The notes under the pieces are model-generated. The model was not told where the DNA came from, did not search any database, and worked only from the letters and a program-made list of their open reading frames with translations. From the NCBI RefSeq assembly GCF_000955955.1, contig NZ_JYJG01000111.1, positions 1 through 59,487 on the forward strand: DNA of 59,487 nt. Direction: 5' to 3'. The first letter of the stretch is position 1; each line of letters starts with the position of its first letter. Below are positions 50,106 to 57,861 of this stretch, piece by piece. Both the position numbers and the translations under genes were made by a program. This DNA comes from Lentzea aerocolonigenes (GTDB lineage Bacteria > Actinomycetota > Actinomycetes > Mycobacteriales > Pseudonocardiaceae).

Positions 50106-52847
50106 ATGGCGGACGGGTTCGCACGGCGGGACTTCCTCAAGGTGACCTCCCTGGCCGCCGCAGTGCCGCTGCTCGGCACGGTGGAAGGTGAGGCCTTCGC
50201 GGCTCCGAACGCCGTCGCGCCGGGAAGCCTGAGCCCGTTCGCGCTGTCCGAGGTCGCACTGTCCGAGGGTGTGTTCTCGAAGAAGCGCGACCTCGTCCTG
50301 GCCTACGCCCGCGGTTACGACGTGAACCGGCTGCTCCAGGTGTTCCGGGCCAACGCGGGCCTGGACACGTTGGGCGCCATCGCACCTGGGGGCTGGGAAG
50401 GCCTCGACGGCGAGGCGAACGGCAACCTCCGCGGCCATTACACCGGGCACTTCCTGTCGATGCTGTCCCAGGCGTACGGCAGCACCGGCGACGCCGTGTT
50501 CCTGGAGAAGATCCGCACGATGCTCGGCGCGCTCACCGAGTGCCGGGCCGCGTTGCGCCGTGATCCGCAGGTGTTGAGCGTGCCGGGGAAGTCCGGCCGG
50601 GCGGTGGAACAGGTGCGCGGTTCGTACCAGTTCGTCGAGCTGCCGGCCGAGCCGCTGCCCGCGATGTTCACGCTAACAGCGCGGGTGCGGCCGTCGCACC
50701 ACGCGAACTGGGCGCGGATCTTCGACTTCGGCAACGACACCACCCGCTACCTGTACCTGGCCGCCCGCAACGGCGACGGTGTGCCCCGCTTCGCCATCAC
50801 GACGAACGGGCCAGGAGCCGAGCAGGGCATCAACGGCACCGCGCCGTTGCCGTTGAACGAGTGGAGCCATGTCGCGGTGACGATCGCGGGCACCACCGGC
50901 ACGCTGTACGTCAACGGCGTGCAGGCCGGCGTGAACACCGCGATGTCGTTGAACCCCGCCGCGCTGGGCACGTTGGCGCACCACTGGCTGGGGCGGTCGC
51001 ACTTCGGTGGCGACCCGGTGTTCGCGGGAGCGCTGGACGAGGTGAACCTGTTCTCCCGTGCGCTGACCGCGGAGGAGATCAGCCTGCCGCTCAAGGGAGA
51101 TCTGGCTTCCTACGCGTTCGACGAGACGACCGGCGGGACGTTCGCCGACGCGTCCGGACGTGGGCGGCACGCCACCCTGCGGCGCACCTGGGGCGGTCCG
51201 AGCCATCCCGGTTTCCTGGCCGCCTACCCGGAAACGCAGTTCATCACGCTGGAAACGATGACCCGCTCGGACTACCTCACCGTGTGGGCGCCCTACTACA
51301 CCGCGCACAAGATCCTCAAAGGCCTGGTCGACGCCTACCGCAACACCCAGGACGCGCGAGCGCTGGATCTCGCGGACGGGCTGTGCGACTGGATGTTCTC
51401 GCGGCTGGGCAAGCTGCCCGCCGAGGTGCGGCAGCGGATGTGGGGCATCTTCTCGAGCGGCGAGTACGGCGGCATCGTCGAGACGATCATGGACCTGCAC
51501 GCGATCAACGGGAAGCACCTGGAGCTCGCCCGGCTGTTCGACCTCGACTCGTTGATCACCGCGTGCGCCGAGAACCGGGACGTGCTGGACGGGTTGCACG
51601 CCAACCAGCACATCCCGATCTTCACCGGGCTGGTCCGGTTGTACGAGGCAACCGGCGAGCAGCGGTACTGGCTCGCGGCGAAGAACTTCTGGGGCATGGT
51701 CGTACCGCCGCGCATGTTCAGCATCGGCGGGACCAGCACGGGCGAGTTCTGGAAGGCGCGCGGTGTCGTCGCGGGCTCGCTGACCGACGCCACGGCCGAG
51801 ACCTGCTGTGCGCACAACATGCTCAAGCTCAGCCGGCAGCTCTTCCTGCACGAGCAGTCGCCGAAGTACTTCGACTACTACGAACGCGCGCTCTACAACC
51901 AGATCCTGGGGTCCAAACAGGACCGTGCCGACGCCGAGCTGCCGTTGATGACGTACTTCATCGGCCTCACGCCGGGTGCCGTGCGGGACTTCACGCCGAA
52001 GCAGGGCACGACGTGCTGCGAGGGCACGGGCATGGAGAGCGCGACGAAGTACCAGGACTCGGTGTACTTCCGCGCGGCCGACGACTCGCGGCTGTACGTG
52101 AACCTCTACAGCCCGTCGGTGCTGAAGTGGAAGGGCGTCACGCTCACCCAGACCACCGGGTTCCCGTTCGAACAGGGCACCACCCTGCGGATCACCGGCC
52201 GGGCGCGGTTCGACCTGTCGCTGCGGGTGCCGGCGTGGGCGGGGGAGTTCACCGTGACGGTCAACGGCGAACGGCAGCGGCTCAACGCCCTGCCCGGCAC
52301 CTACGTCACGTTGTCCCGGTGGTGGCGCGACGGAGATGTTGTGCGCGTGCGCATGCCGTTCGCGTTGCAGGCGGAGCGGACACCGGACCAGCCGCTCGTG
52401 CAGTCGCTGAGGTACGGCCCGATCAACCTGGTGGCGCGGGACGCCCGGCGCGAGTTCCTGGAGTTCGGCCTGCTCGGTCGCGCGGCGCTGTCCGGTGACC
52501 TGGCGGCCAACCTCCAGCCGATCGCGGGCAGCCCGCTGCACTTCCGGCTCGGCGAGGTCGAGCTGGCGCCGTTCTTCGAGGGCACCGAGCACGCCTTCCA
52601 CTCGTACTTCCGCCGCGCGGAGCCGAAGATCGTGTTCGCCGGCGTGGACTCCGGCGTCGCGAACCCGGTGCGCGCGAACGGGTCGACGTTCCTCGACGAG
52701 GTGTGGGTGGCCGCGCCGTTCTCGGCCAGGAGCGTGTTCCTGGACCGGGTGACCGCGGTGGCGCGGCAGTGGGTGGGGGAGGGGCTGATGTCCGTCGCCG
52801 ACCACGACCGCGTGATCCGCACGGCCCGCAACGCGCCGATCCGCTAG
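50106..52847 (+). CDS. Tat-exported GH127-type beta-L-arabinofuranosidase with LamG insert
   Basis: A 913-aa enzyme. The N-terminus FARRDFLKVTSLAAAVPLLG is a twin-arginine signal. A GH127/GH146 (DUF1680) all-alpha catalytic domain is split by a LamG domain inserted at about 157-365 (ARIFDFGNDTTRYLYLAAR, GALDEVNLFSRALTAEEI). The Glu-Cys3 zinc/nucleophile site is complete: Glu565, Cys567 and Cys568 in AETCCAHNM, and Cys637-Cys638 in GTTCCEGTGMES. Family members release beta-L-arabinofuranose, for example from hydroxyproline-linked arabinans of extensins or pectin RG-II. Starting at ATG 50106 behind GAGGAG and a LacI-type operator. Confidence 0.88.
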   Translation: MADGFARRDFLKVTSLAAAVPLLGTVEGEAFAAPNAVAPGSLSPFALSEVALSEGVFSKKRDLVLAYARGYDVNRLLQVFRANAGLDTLGAIAPGGWEGLDGEANGNLRGHYTGHFLSMLSQAYGSTGDAVFLEKIRTMLGALTECRAALRRDPQVLSVPGKSGRAVEQVRGSYQFVELPAEPLPAMFTLTARVRPSHHANWARIFDFGNDTTRYLYLAARNGDGVPRFAITTNGPGAEQGINGTAPLPLNEWSHVAVTIAGTTGTLYVNGVQAGVNTAMSLNPAALGTLAHHWLGRSHFGGDPVFAGALDEVNLFSRALTAEEISLPLKGDLASYAFDETTGGTFADASGRGRHATLRRTWGGPSHPGFLAAYPETQFITLETMTRSDYLTVWAPYYTAHKILKGLVDAYRNTQDARALDLADGLCDWMFSRLGKLPAEVRQRMWGIFSSGEYGGIVETIMDLHAINGKHLELARLFDLDSLITACAENRDVLDGLHANQHIPIFTGLVRLYEATGEQRYWLAAKNFWGMVVPPRMFSIGGTSTGEFWKARGVVAGSLTDATAETCCAHNMLKLSRQLFLHEQSPKYFDYYERALYNQILGSKQDRADAELPLMTYFIGLTPGAVRDFTPKQGTTCCEGTGMESATKYQDSVYFRAADDSRLYVNLYSPSVLKWKGVTLTQTTGFPFEQGTTLRITGRARFDLSLRVPAWAGEFTVTVNGERQRLNALPGTYVTLSRWWRDGDVVRVRMPFALQAERTPDQPLVQSLRYGPINLVARDARREFLEFGLLGRAALSGDLAANLQPIAGSPLHFRLGEVELAPFFEGTEHAFHSYFRRAEPKIVFAGVDSGVANPVRANGSTFLDEVWVAAPFSARSVFLDRVTAVARQWVGEGLMSVADHDRVIRTARNAPIR

Positions 52848-52848
52848 T

Positions 52849-52928
52849 CGCGAACCAGTCCGTCCAGAACCCGGTCCAGTACCCACGCGAACGCCTGTGC
52901 TGGAACGGCTTCGAAGCATTTGCGGCGT
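52849..52928 (-). pseudogene. Relic of a TetR-type regulator C-terminus
   Basis: On the minus strand, reading into TAG at 52849-52851, the last codons give AFAWVLDRVLDGLVRD, the amphipathic end helix typical of TetR-family regulators. No helix-turn-helix or start precedes it; the plus-strand membrane relic begins at about the same place. The pair looks like the collapsed remains of a divergent regulator/target pair. It is short, so the assignment is tentative. Confidence 0.4.
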
Positions 52929-53336
52929 TTCTCGACCCGCTCGCGTTACTGCTGCACGGACGCACCGCCTGGCTCGGCGTCACAGCGGCGGTCGTGCAGG
53001 TCGTCGGCCTGCTCAGACGGCCGCTGGTGGTGCCGCACCTGACCGACCGGGCCACGCTCAACCTCGTGCTGGGCGTCGTGATCGGCGAGACGCTCGGCTA
53101 CCTGTTCACCGCGGTCTGGACGGTGGCGATCGTCCGCGCCCTGCGCATCGCCCCGTGGCTCGGCCGGCCCGCCGCGATGATGATCGCGACGGGCGTGCTG
53201 ACCCCCGTTGGACGTGCCGGGCGCGGACGTCGTCAACTTCGCCGGCCATCTCCTGTGGAGCGTCTGGGTGGTGATGGCCGGCGTTCGGTCACTTGGGAGC
53301 GAAGATCGCACCCAGGCGGTCGACCTCGTCTCCTGA
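52929..53336 (+). pseudogene. Truncated, frameshifted small membrane protein
   Basis: About 130 residues of a four-helix membrane protein (LLLHGRTAWLGVTAAVVQVV, RATLNLVLGVVIGETLGYLF) lacking the N-terminal part. The frame breaks in a run of five C at 53202-53206; with four C the text continues as LTPLDVPGADVVNFAGHLLW to a natural end with TGA at 53334. No start or ribosome site exists. It overlaps the 3' end of the convergent EEP gene, and the only structure in this 441-bp stretch is this relic and the TetR relic. Confidence 0.6.
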
Positions 53337-54587
53337 TCGGCCGGTGAACCCGGCGATGCGCCACCCGGCGGGCGCGGTGACGGTGAGCGTCTCACCGGTC
53401 TGCTGCCCCGCCGAGAGCGTGCGTCCGCGGTCCGTGGTGAACGCCGCCAAAAACACCCGAGTGCGGCCGTCGTACTTGCCCTGGCTCAGTTTCGCGGAGA
53501 CGAGGTGCTCGCCGGGCTCGAGCGTCAGGGTCGACGCGCTGCCGCCGTTGCCACCGTGGCTGAACGTCCTGCCGTTGGCGAGCGTGAACGCGATCTGGTC
53601 GAGTCTGCTGCCACCACGCAATGTGAGCGTGCGCACGGCGCCCAGATCAACCGCCGAGAGGTCGGTGAACGGGCTTCCGTGCGGGCCACCGATCTCGTCG
53701 CTGAGCTTGATGCCGTCGTCGGCCGTCCAGTCGAACTTCGTGGCGATCGGGAAGTGGTCGGAGAGCGGTTTGCCCTGGGCGTCCAGGAAAGCCGCGTTCT
53801 CGTTGCGGTAGTCGCGGGCGGTCAGGGTGATCTGCCGGTTGCCCCGGTAGAGGATCTTGTCGACCACCTCGCACGAGTCGGTGGGCGCGGCCTGGTCGCA
53901 CACCAGTGCAGGGTCACCCGCCGCCGGCGGCTGGCCGCCGCGTTCCAGCTGCACCCAGGCGTCGGTGAGACCGTTGGTGCTGACCAGTTCGCGGATGTTG
54001 TCGTCCGCACGGGTGTAGCGGGTGTTGGTGTCGCCCATGACGATGACCGCGTTGCCCGCCGAGTTCGCCGCGATGAACTGCGACAGCTGGCTGATGTTCG
54101 ACCGGCGTGCGGCGAGGTCGGCGGTTTCCGTGCCGGCGTTGGGGTGCAGGTTGTAGAGGTCGACGTACACACCGTCGGCCAGCCTGATCCGCTTGTACGA
54201 GAATCCCTTGGGCGTCAGGCAGTCCGTGCCGTTGCAGGATGACCACTTCGTGCGTTCGAGGTCGTTGTAGGGCAGGTGGGACAGCGTGTTCAGGCCGCTG
54301 CCGAACGGCACCCCGCCGCTCGTGGGTGTGCGGTAGGCGTGGTTGTCGCCCGCGTAGAGGGCCGCGTGGTAGTTGAAGTCCTCCTGGACGTTGATGACGG
54401 CGTAGGGCGCCAGCCGAGGGCTGATCAACGGCGTGTTCACCGCGGGATGGCCTGAGGACAGACCTTCTGGCAAGCCAGCCACGTTGTAGGTCAGCACTTC
54501 GAAGCTGCCGCCGGTGGCCGCGCTGGCCACCGGCGTCGCCAGGGTCGCCAGTACGGCCGGGATGACGAGCAGAGTGGATCGTCGCAT
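53289..54587 (-). CDS. Secreted endonuclease/exonuclease/phosphatase-fold enzyme with jacalin-like domain
   Basis: A 432-aa secreted protein. The signal peptide ends ASA. The EEP domain (about 22-290) has EVLTYNVAGLPE, NVQEDFNYHA, YNLHPNAGTET, VIVMGDTNTRY and LSDHFPIATKF, the metal and catalytic residues of sphingomyelinase-like phosphodiesterases. A jacalin-type lectin domain follows (about 300-432, IGGPHGSPFTDLSAVDLG, RLDQIAFTLANGRTFSHGG, VDRLGAIFAP). It is likely a secreted phosphodiesterase or phospholipase held to glycans by the lectin. A TGTGAGCGTTAACA operator lies about 60 bp upstream, and ATG 54587 gives a proper signal peptide. Confidence 0.85.
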   Translation of the reverse strand: MRRSTLLVIPAVLATLATPVASAATGGSFEVLTYNVAGLPEGLSSGHPAVNTPLISPRLAPYAVINVQEDFNYHAALYAGDNHAYRTPTSGGVPFGSGLNTLSHLPYNDLERTKWSSCNGTDCLTPKGFSYKRIRLADGVYVDLYNLHPNAGTETADLAARRSNISQLSQFIAANSAGNAVIVMGDTNTRYTRADDNIRELVSTNGLTDAWVQLERGGQPPAAGDPALVCDQAAPTDSCEVVDKILYRGNRQITLTARDYRNENAAFLDAQGKPLSDHFPIATKFDWTADDGIKLSDEIGGPHGSPFTDLSAVDLGAVRTLTLRGGSRLDQIAFTLANGRTFSHGGNGGSASTLTLEPGEHLVSAKLSQGKYDGRTRVFLAAFTTDRGRTLSAGQQTGETLTVTAPAGWRIAGFTGRSGDEVDRLGAIFAPK

Positions 54588-54647
54588 GCTGCTCCTCGCA
54601 GGGTCGGAGCGTCCGCAAACGGGAACGCGGCATGATGATCCACGCTT

Positions 54648-54661
54648 TGTGAGCGTTAACA
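54648..54661. promoter_or_regulatory. LacI-type operator TGTGAGCGTTAACA
   Basis: A near-palindrome 61 bp before the EEP-jacalin start, the reverse-complement form of the site before GH127 (TGTGAGCGCTAACA, one base different). Confidence 0.6.
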
Positions 54662-54752
54662 TAGACCCTTTCGAATTCGTGACCTCGACGCAAGCTGCTG
54701 GTTGCCTGCGGCTCAATTGACAGTCAGGTGTGACTGTGAAATGGTCCGGCCC

Positions 54753-55358
54753 ATGTCATCAGGCGTGCGGGCGGCGCAGCGGGAAGCGACGCGCCAGCGG
54801 ATCGTGCAGACCGCGGTGGATCTCCTGGTCGAGCGCGGGCTGGCCGCGACGACGACGGTCGAGGTGCAGCGGGCCGGTGGGTTCAGCCGGGGTGCTCTGC
54901 TGCACCACTTCCCGACCAGGGAGGCGATGCTGGGTGCCACCATCCGGTTGTTGATGGAGCACAACGAGGCAGCGGTGCGGCAGGCCGAGGCCGAGGTGCC
55001 CGCCGGGCCGGACCGGATCGAGCGGGCGATCCGGGTGCTGTGCGCGTCGATGGTGCGGCCGGCGTTCGTCGCCGAGCTGGAGCTGTGGGCCGCCGCCCGG
55101 ACAGACCCCGCGTTGCGAGAGGTGTTGCGCGACGAGGAGAAGCGGGCGCGCACAGACCTCTACCGGGTGATCGACGGGGTCTTCGGCGCGGACCTCGTGG
55201 CCCACGAGCGCTATCCCGTGGTGGCGGCGCTGACCGTGCAGTTCCTGCGCGGTCTCGCGATCTCCGACGTGCTGCGCGGCGAGCGCGGCACCGAGCGCCT
55301 GATCACCGACTGGGCCGCGGTCGTCAAGGCCGTGCTGGAGGGAGAGAACCGTGAGTGA
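54753..55358 (+). CDS. TetR-family transcriptional regulator
   Basis: A 201-aa regulator with a TetR helix-turn-helix (TTVEVQRAGGFSRGALLHHF) and a helical ligand domain. ATG 54753 is chosen; ATG 54741 is the alternative, and neither has a strong ribosome site. It overlaps the crotonase start by 8 bp and so heads a three-gene operon with the hydratase and the acyl-CoA ligase; it probably represses that operon and senses an acyl-CoA or acid. Confidence 0.88.
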   Translation: MSSGVRAAQREATRQRIVQTAVDLLVERGLAATTTVEVQRAGGFSRGALLHHFPTREAMLGATIRLLMEHNEAAVRQAEAEVPAGPDRIERAIRVLCASMVRPAFVAELELWAAARTDPALREVLRDEEKRARTDLYRVIDGVFGADLVAHERYPVVAALTVQFLRGLAISDVLRGERGTERLITDWAAVVKAVLEGENRE

Positions 55359-56223
55359 CGTCATCGGCTACGAGGTGCGCGACCGCAAGGCGTACCTGAC
55401 GTTGAACCGGCCGGATCGCCTGAACGCGATCACGACCGAGGTGGCCCGCCGGTTGCGCGAGCTGGTCGAGCGGGCCAACGAGGACCCCGCGGTGCACGTG
55501 ATCGTGCTGCAGGGCAACGGACGTGCGTTCAGCTCCGGCTACGACCTCAAGCAGTACGCGGAGGACGGCGAGCTGACGCAGCCACCGGTGTGGGACCCGA
55601 TCAGGGACTACCAGCTGATGAAGCGCAACACCGACGACTTCTTCAGCCTCTGGCGCTCGTTGAAGCCGACCATCGCGAAGGTGCAGGGGTACGCGGTCGC
55701 GGGTGGTAGTGACATCGCGTTGTCCTGCGACCTGGTGGTGATGGCGGAGGACGCTCGCATCGGCTACATGCCCGCACGGGTGTGGGGCTGCCCGACCACC
55801 GCGATGTGGGTCTACCGGCTCGGTGCCGAACGGGCCAAGCGGATGCTGCTGACCGGGGACACCATCGACGGCACGACGGCCGCCGCCTGGGGTCTGGTGC
55901 TCCAGGCCGTCCCCGCCGCCGAGCTCGACGACGCGGTGGAGGCGCTCGCCGATCGCATCGCGGGGGTCCCGGTGAACCAGCTGGCGATGCAGAAGCTGAT
56001 GATCAACCAGGCCTACGACAACATGGGCCTGCACGGGACCCAGATCCTCGCCACGCTCTTCGACGGGATCACCCGGCACTCGCCTGAGGGCCGGTGGTTC
56101 CAGGAGTTCGCCGCGCAGCACGGGTTTCCGGCCGCGGTGCAGTGGCGTGACTCGGGCAAACCGATCCCCGACGGCGGCGGACCGATTCCCGCCGCGGCGG
56201 AACTGGGCGGGGAGAAGTCGTGA
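55351..56223 (+). CDS. Enoyl-CoA hydratase/isomerase family protein
   Basis: A 290-aa crotonase. GRAFSSGYDLKQYAEDG and GYAVAGGSDIALSCD form the two oxyanion-hole segments; the sequence following is ARIGYMPARVWGCPTTAMWV. It is longer than the crotonase at 6918 and belongs to a different subgroup. GTG 55351 follows GGAGGGAGAG. It is coupled to the TetR gene before and to the ligase after it by overlaps, making a TetR-crotonase-ligase unit for degradation of a carboxylic acid. Confidence 0.87.
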   Translation: MSDVIGYEVRDRKAYLTLNRPDRLNAITTEVARRLRELVERANEDPAVHVIVLQGNGRAFSSGYDLKQYAEDGELTQPPVWDPIRDYQLMKRNTDDFFSLWRSLKPTIAKVQGYAVAGGSDIALSCDLVVMAEDARIGYMPARVWGCPTTAMWVYRLGAERAKRMLLTGDTIDGTTAAAWGLVLQAVPAAELDDAVEALADRIAGVPVNQLAMQKLMINQAYDNMGLHGTQILATLFDGITRHSPEGRWFQEFAAQHGFPAAVQWRDSGKPIPDGGGPIPAAAELGGEKS

Positions 56224-57854
56224 ACCAGGCTCATTGGCCGGCGGACACGAGCAGCGCCGTTCTGGAACTGTCCACAGGGGACCTGCTGCGTGCGGCCGCT
56301 CTGGACTCGGGTGACCAGATCGCGCTGGTCGAGGTCGCGCCGCCGGGCTCGCCGTCACTCGCGGGCGCGGACCGGACGGATCGGCAGTGGAGCTACCGGC
56401 AACTGCTGGCGGAGGCCGAGCAGTGCGCACACTGGTTGCTGACCAGGTTCTCGCCTGGCGAGCGGATCACCGTGTGGGCGCCTAACATCCCCGAGTGGAT
56501 CATCCTGCAGTACGGCGCCGCGTTGGCCGGGGTCGTCCTCGTCACCGCGAACCCCGCCCTGCGCGCGGCGGAACTGCGTTACGTGCTGGAGCAGTCCCGT
56601 TCCGCCGGGTTGTTCCACACCGCGGAGTTCCGCGGCAGCGACATGTCGGCGATCGCCAGGCAGGCAGGCGAAGGGTTGCCGGAGCTGCGTTCGACGTTCT
56701 GCTTCGCGGACTGGCAGGAGACCGTGCGTGCTCATCGCGACGGCGGCGAGCTGCCCACCGTCTCGCCAGGCGATCCCGCGCAGATCCAGTACACCTCCGG
56801 CACCACCGGTTTTCCCAAGGGAGCCTTGCTGCACCACCGGGGCCTGGTGACCAACGCCCGGTTCATGATCGACCGGTCGCAGCTGCCGCAGCAGGGCACC
56901 CTGGTCTCGGCGATGCCGTTGTTCCACACCGCCGGATGCGCGATCGGCGTGCTCGGGTCCGCGCACCAGCGGGCCACCTACGTGTTGTGTCAGCTGTTCG
57001 AGCCCGCACTCGTGCTGGGCGCGGTCCAGGATCACCGCGGCGACCTGCTGGCAGGGGTGCCCACGATGCTGATCGCGATGCTGGGGCATCCCGGCTTCGA
57101 CAACGTCGACCTGGCTCACCTGTCGACGGTGCTCTCCGGCGGCAGCCCGATTCCCCCGGAGCTCGTGCACCGGGTCGAACAGCGCTTCGGTGCCCGGTTC
57201 ACGGCCGTCTACGGCCAGACCGAACTGTCGCCGGTGGTCTCGCAGACCAGCCCGGACGACTCGCTCGACGACAAGGCCACGACCGCCGGACGTCCCCTGC
57301 CGCAGCTCGAGGTCGCCATTCGCGATCCGGCCAGCGGGCGGACTGTGCCCATCGGGCAGCAGGGCGAGATCTGCGCCCGCGGCTACCAGACCATGATCGG
57401 CTATTTCGACCTGCCGGAACGCACCGCCGAAACCGTTGACGCGGACGGCTGGCTGCACACCGGTGACCTCGGCACCATGGACGACCGCGGCTACCTGCGG
57501 GTCACCGGCAGGCTGAAGGACATGATCATCCGGGGCGGGGAGAACATCTACGCGACCGAGATCGAGCAGGTGTTGTTCACCCACCCCGGCGTTCGCGACG
57601 TCACCGTGCTGGGGCTCCCCGATCCCACGTGGGGTGAGATCGTCGCCGCGGTGATCGTGCCCAACGGGCCCGGCGAGGTGCCGGGCGCGGCCGAGCTGCA
57701 CGACTTCTGCCGCGCCCGGCTCGCGCCCCACAAGACGCCGGCCCGCTGGTTCAGAGCCGGTGAACTACCGCTCACCGGCTCGGGGAAGATCCAGAAGTTC
57801 CGCCTCCGCCAGCAGATCGAGAGTGCTGACCTCGAGGAGCTGCACGTGTCCTGA
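56220..57854 (+). CDS. Acyl-CoA synthetase, FadD type
   Basis: A 544-aa AMP-forming ligase. Motifs are YTSGTTGFPKGALLHHRG, YGQTELSPVVS, GWLHTGDLGTMDDRGYLRV, and a late GSGKIQKFRLR with the catalytic lysine. No transmembrane segment or carrier domain. GTG 56220 overlaps the hydratase stop by 4 bp. It activates a fatty or aromatic acid as its CoA ester, which the crotonase of the operon can process. Its stop is 7 bp from the convergent GH95 stop. Confidence 0.9.
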   Translation: MNQAHWPADTSSAVLELSTGDLLRAAALDSGDQIALVEVAPPGSPSLAGADRTDRQWSYRQLLAEAEQCAHWLLTRFSPGERITVWAPNIPEWIILQYGAALAGVVLVTANPALRAAELRYVLEQSRSAGLFHTAEFRGSDMSAIARQAGEGLPELRSTFCFADWQETVRAHRDGGELPTVSPGDPAQIQYTSGTTGFPKGALLHHRGLVTNARFMIDRSQLPQQGTLVSAMPLFHTAGCAIGVLGSAHQRATYVLCQLFEPALVLGAVQDHRGDLLAGVPTMLIAMLGHPGFDNVDLAHLSTVLSGGSPIPPELVHRVEQRFGARFTAVYGQTELSPVVSQTSPDDSLDDKATTAGRPLPQLEVAIRDPASGRTVPIGQQGEICARGYQTMIGYFDLPERTAETVDADGWLHTGDLGTMDDRGYLRVTGRLKDMIIRGGENIYATEIEQVLFTHPGVRDVTVLGLPDPTWGEIVAAVIVPNGPGEVPGAAELHDFCRARLAPHKTPARWFRAGELPLTGSGKIQKFRLRQQIESADLEELHVS

Positions 57855-57861
57855 GAGCCGA

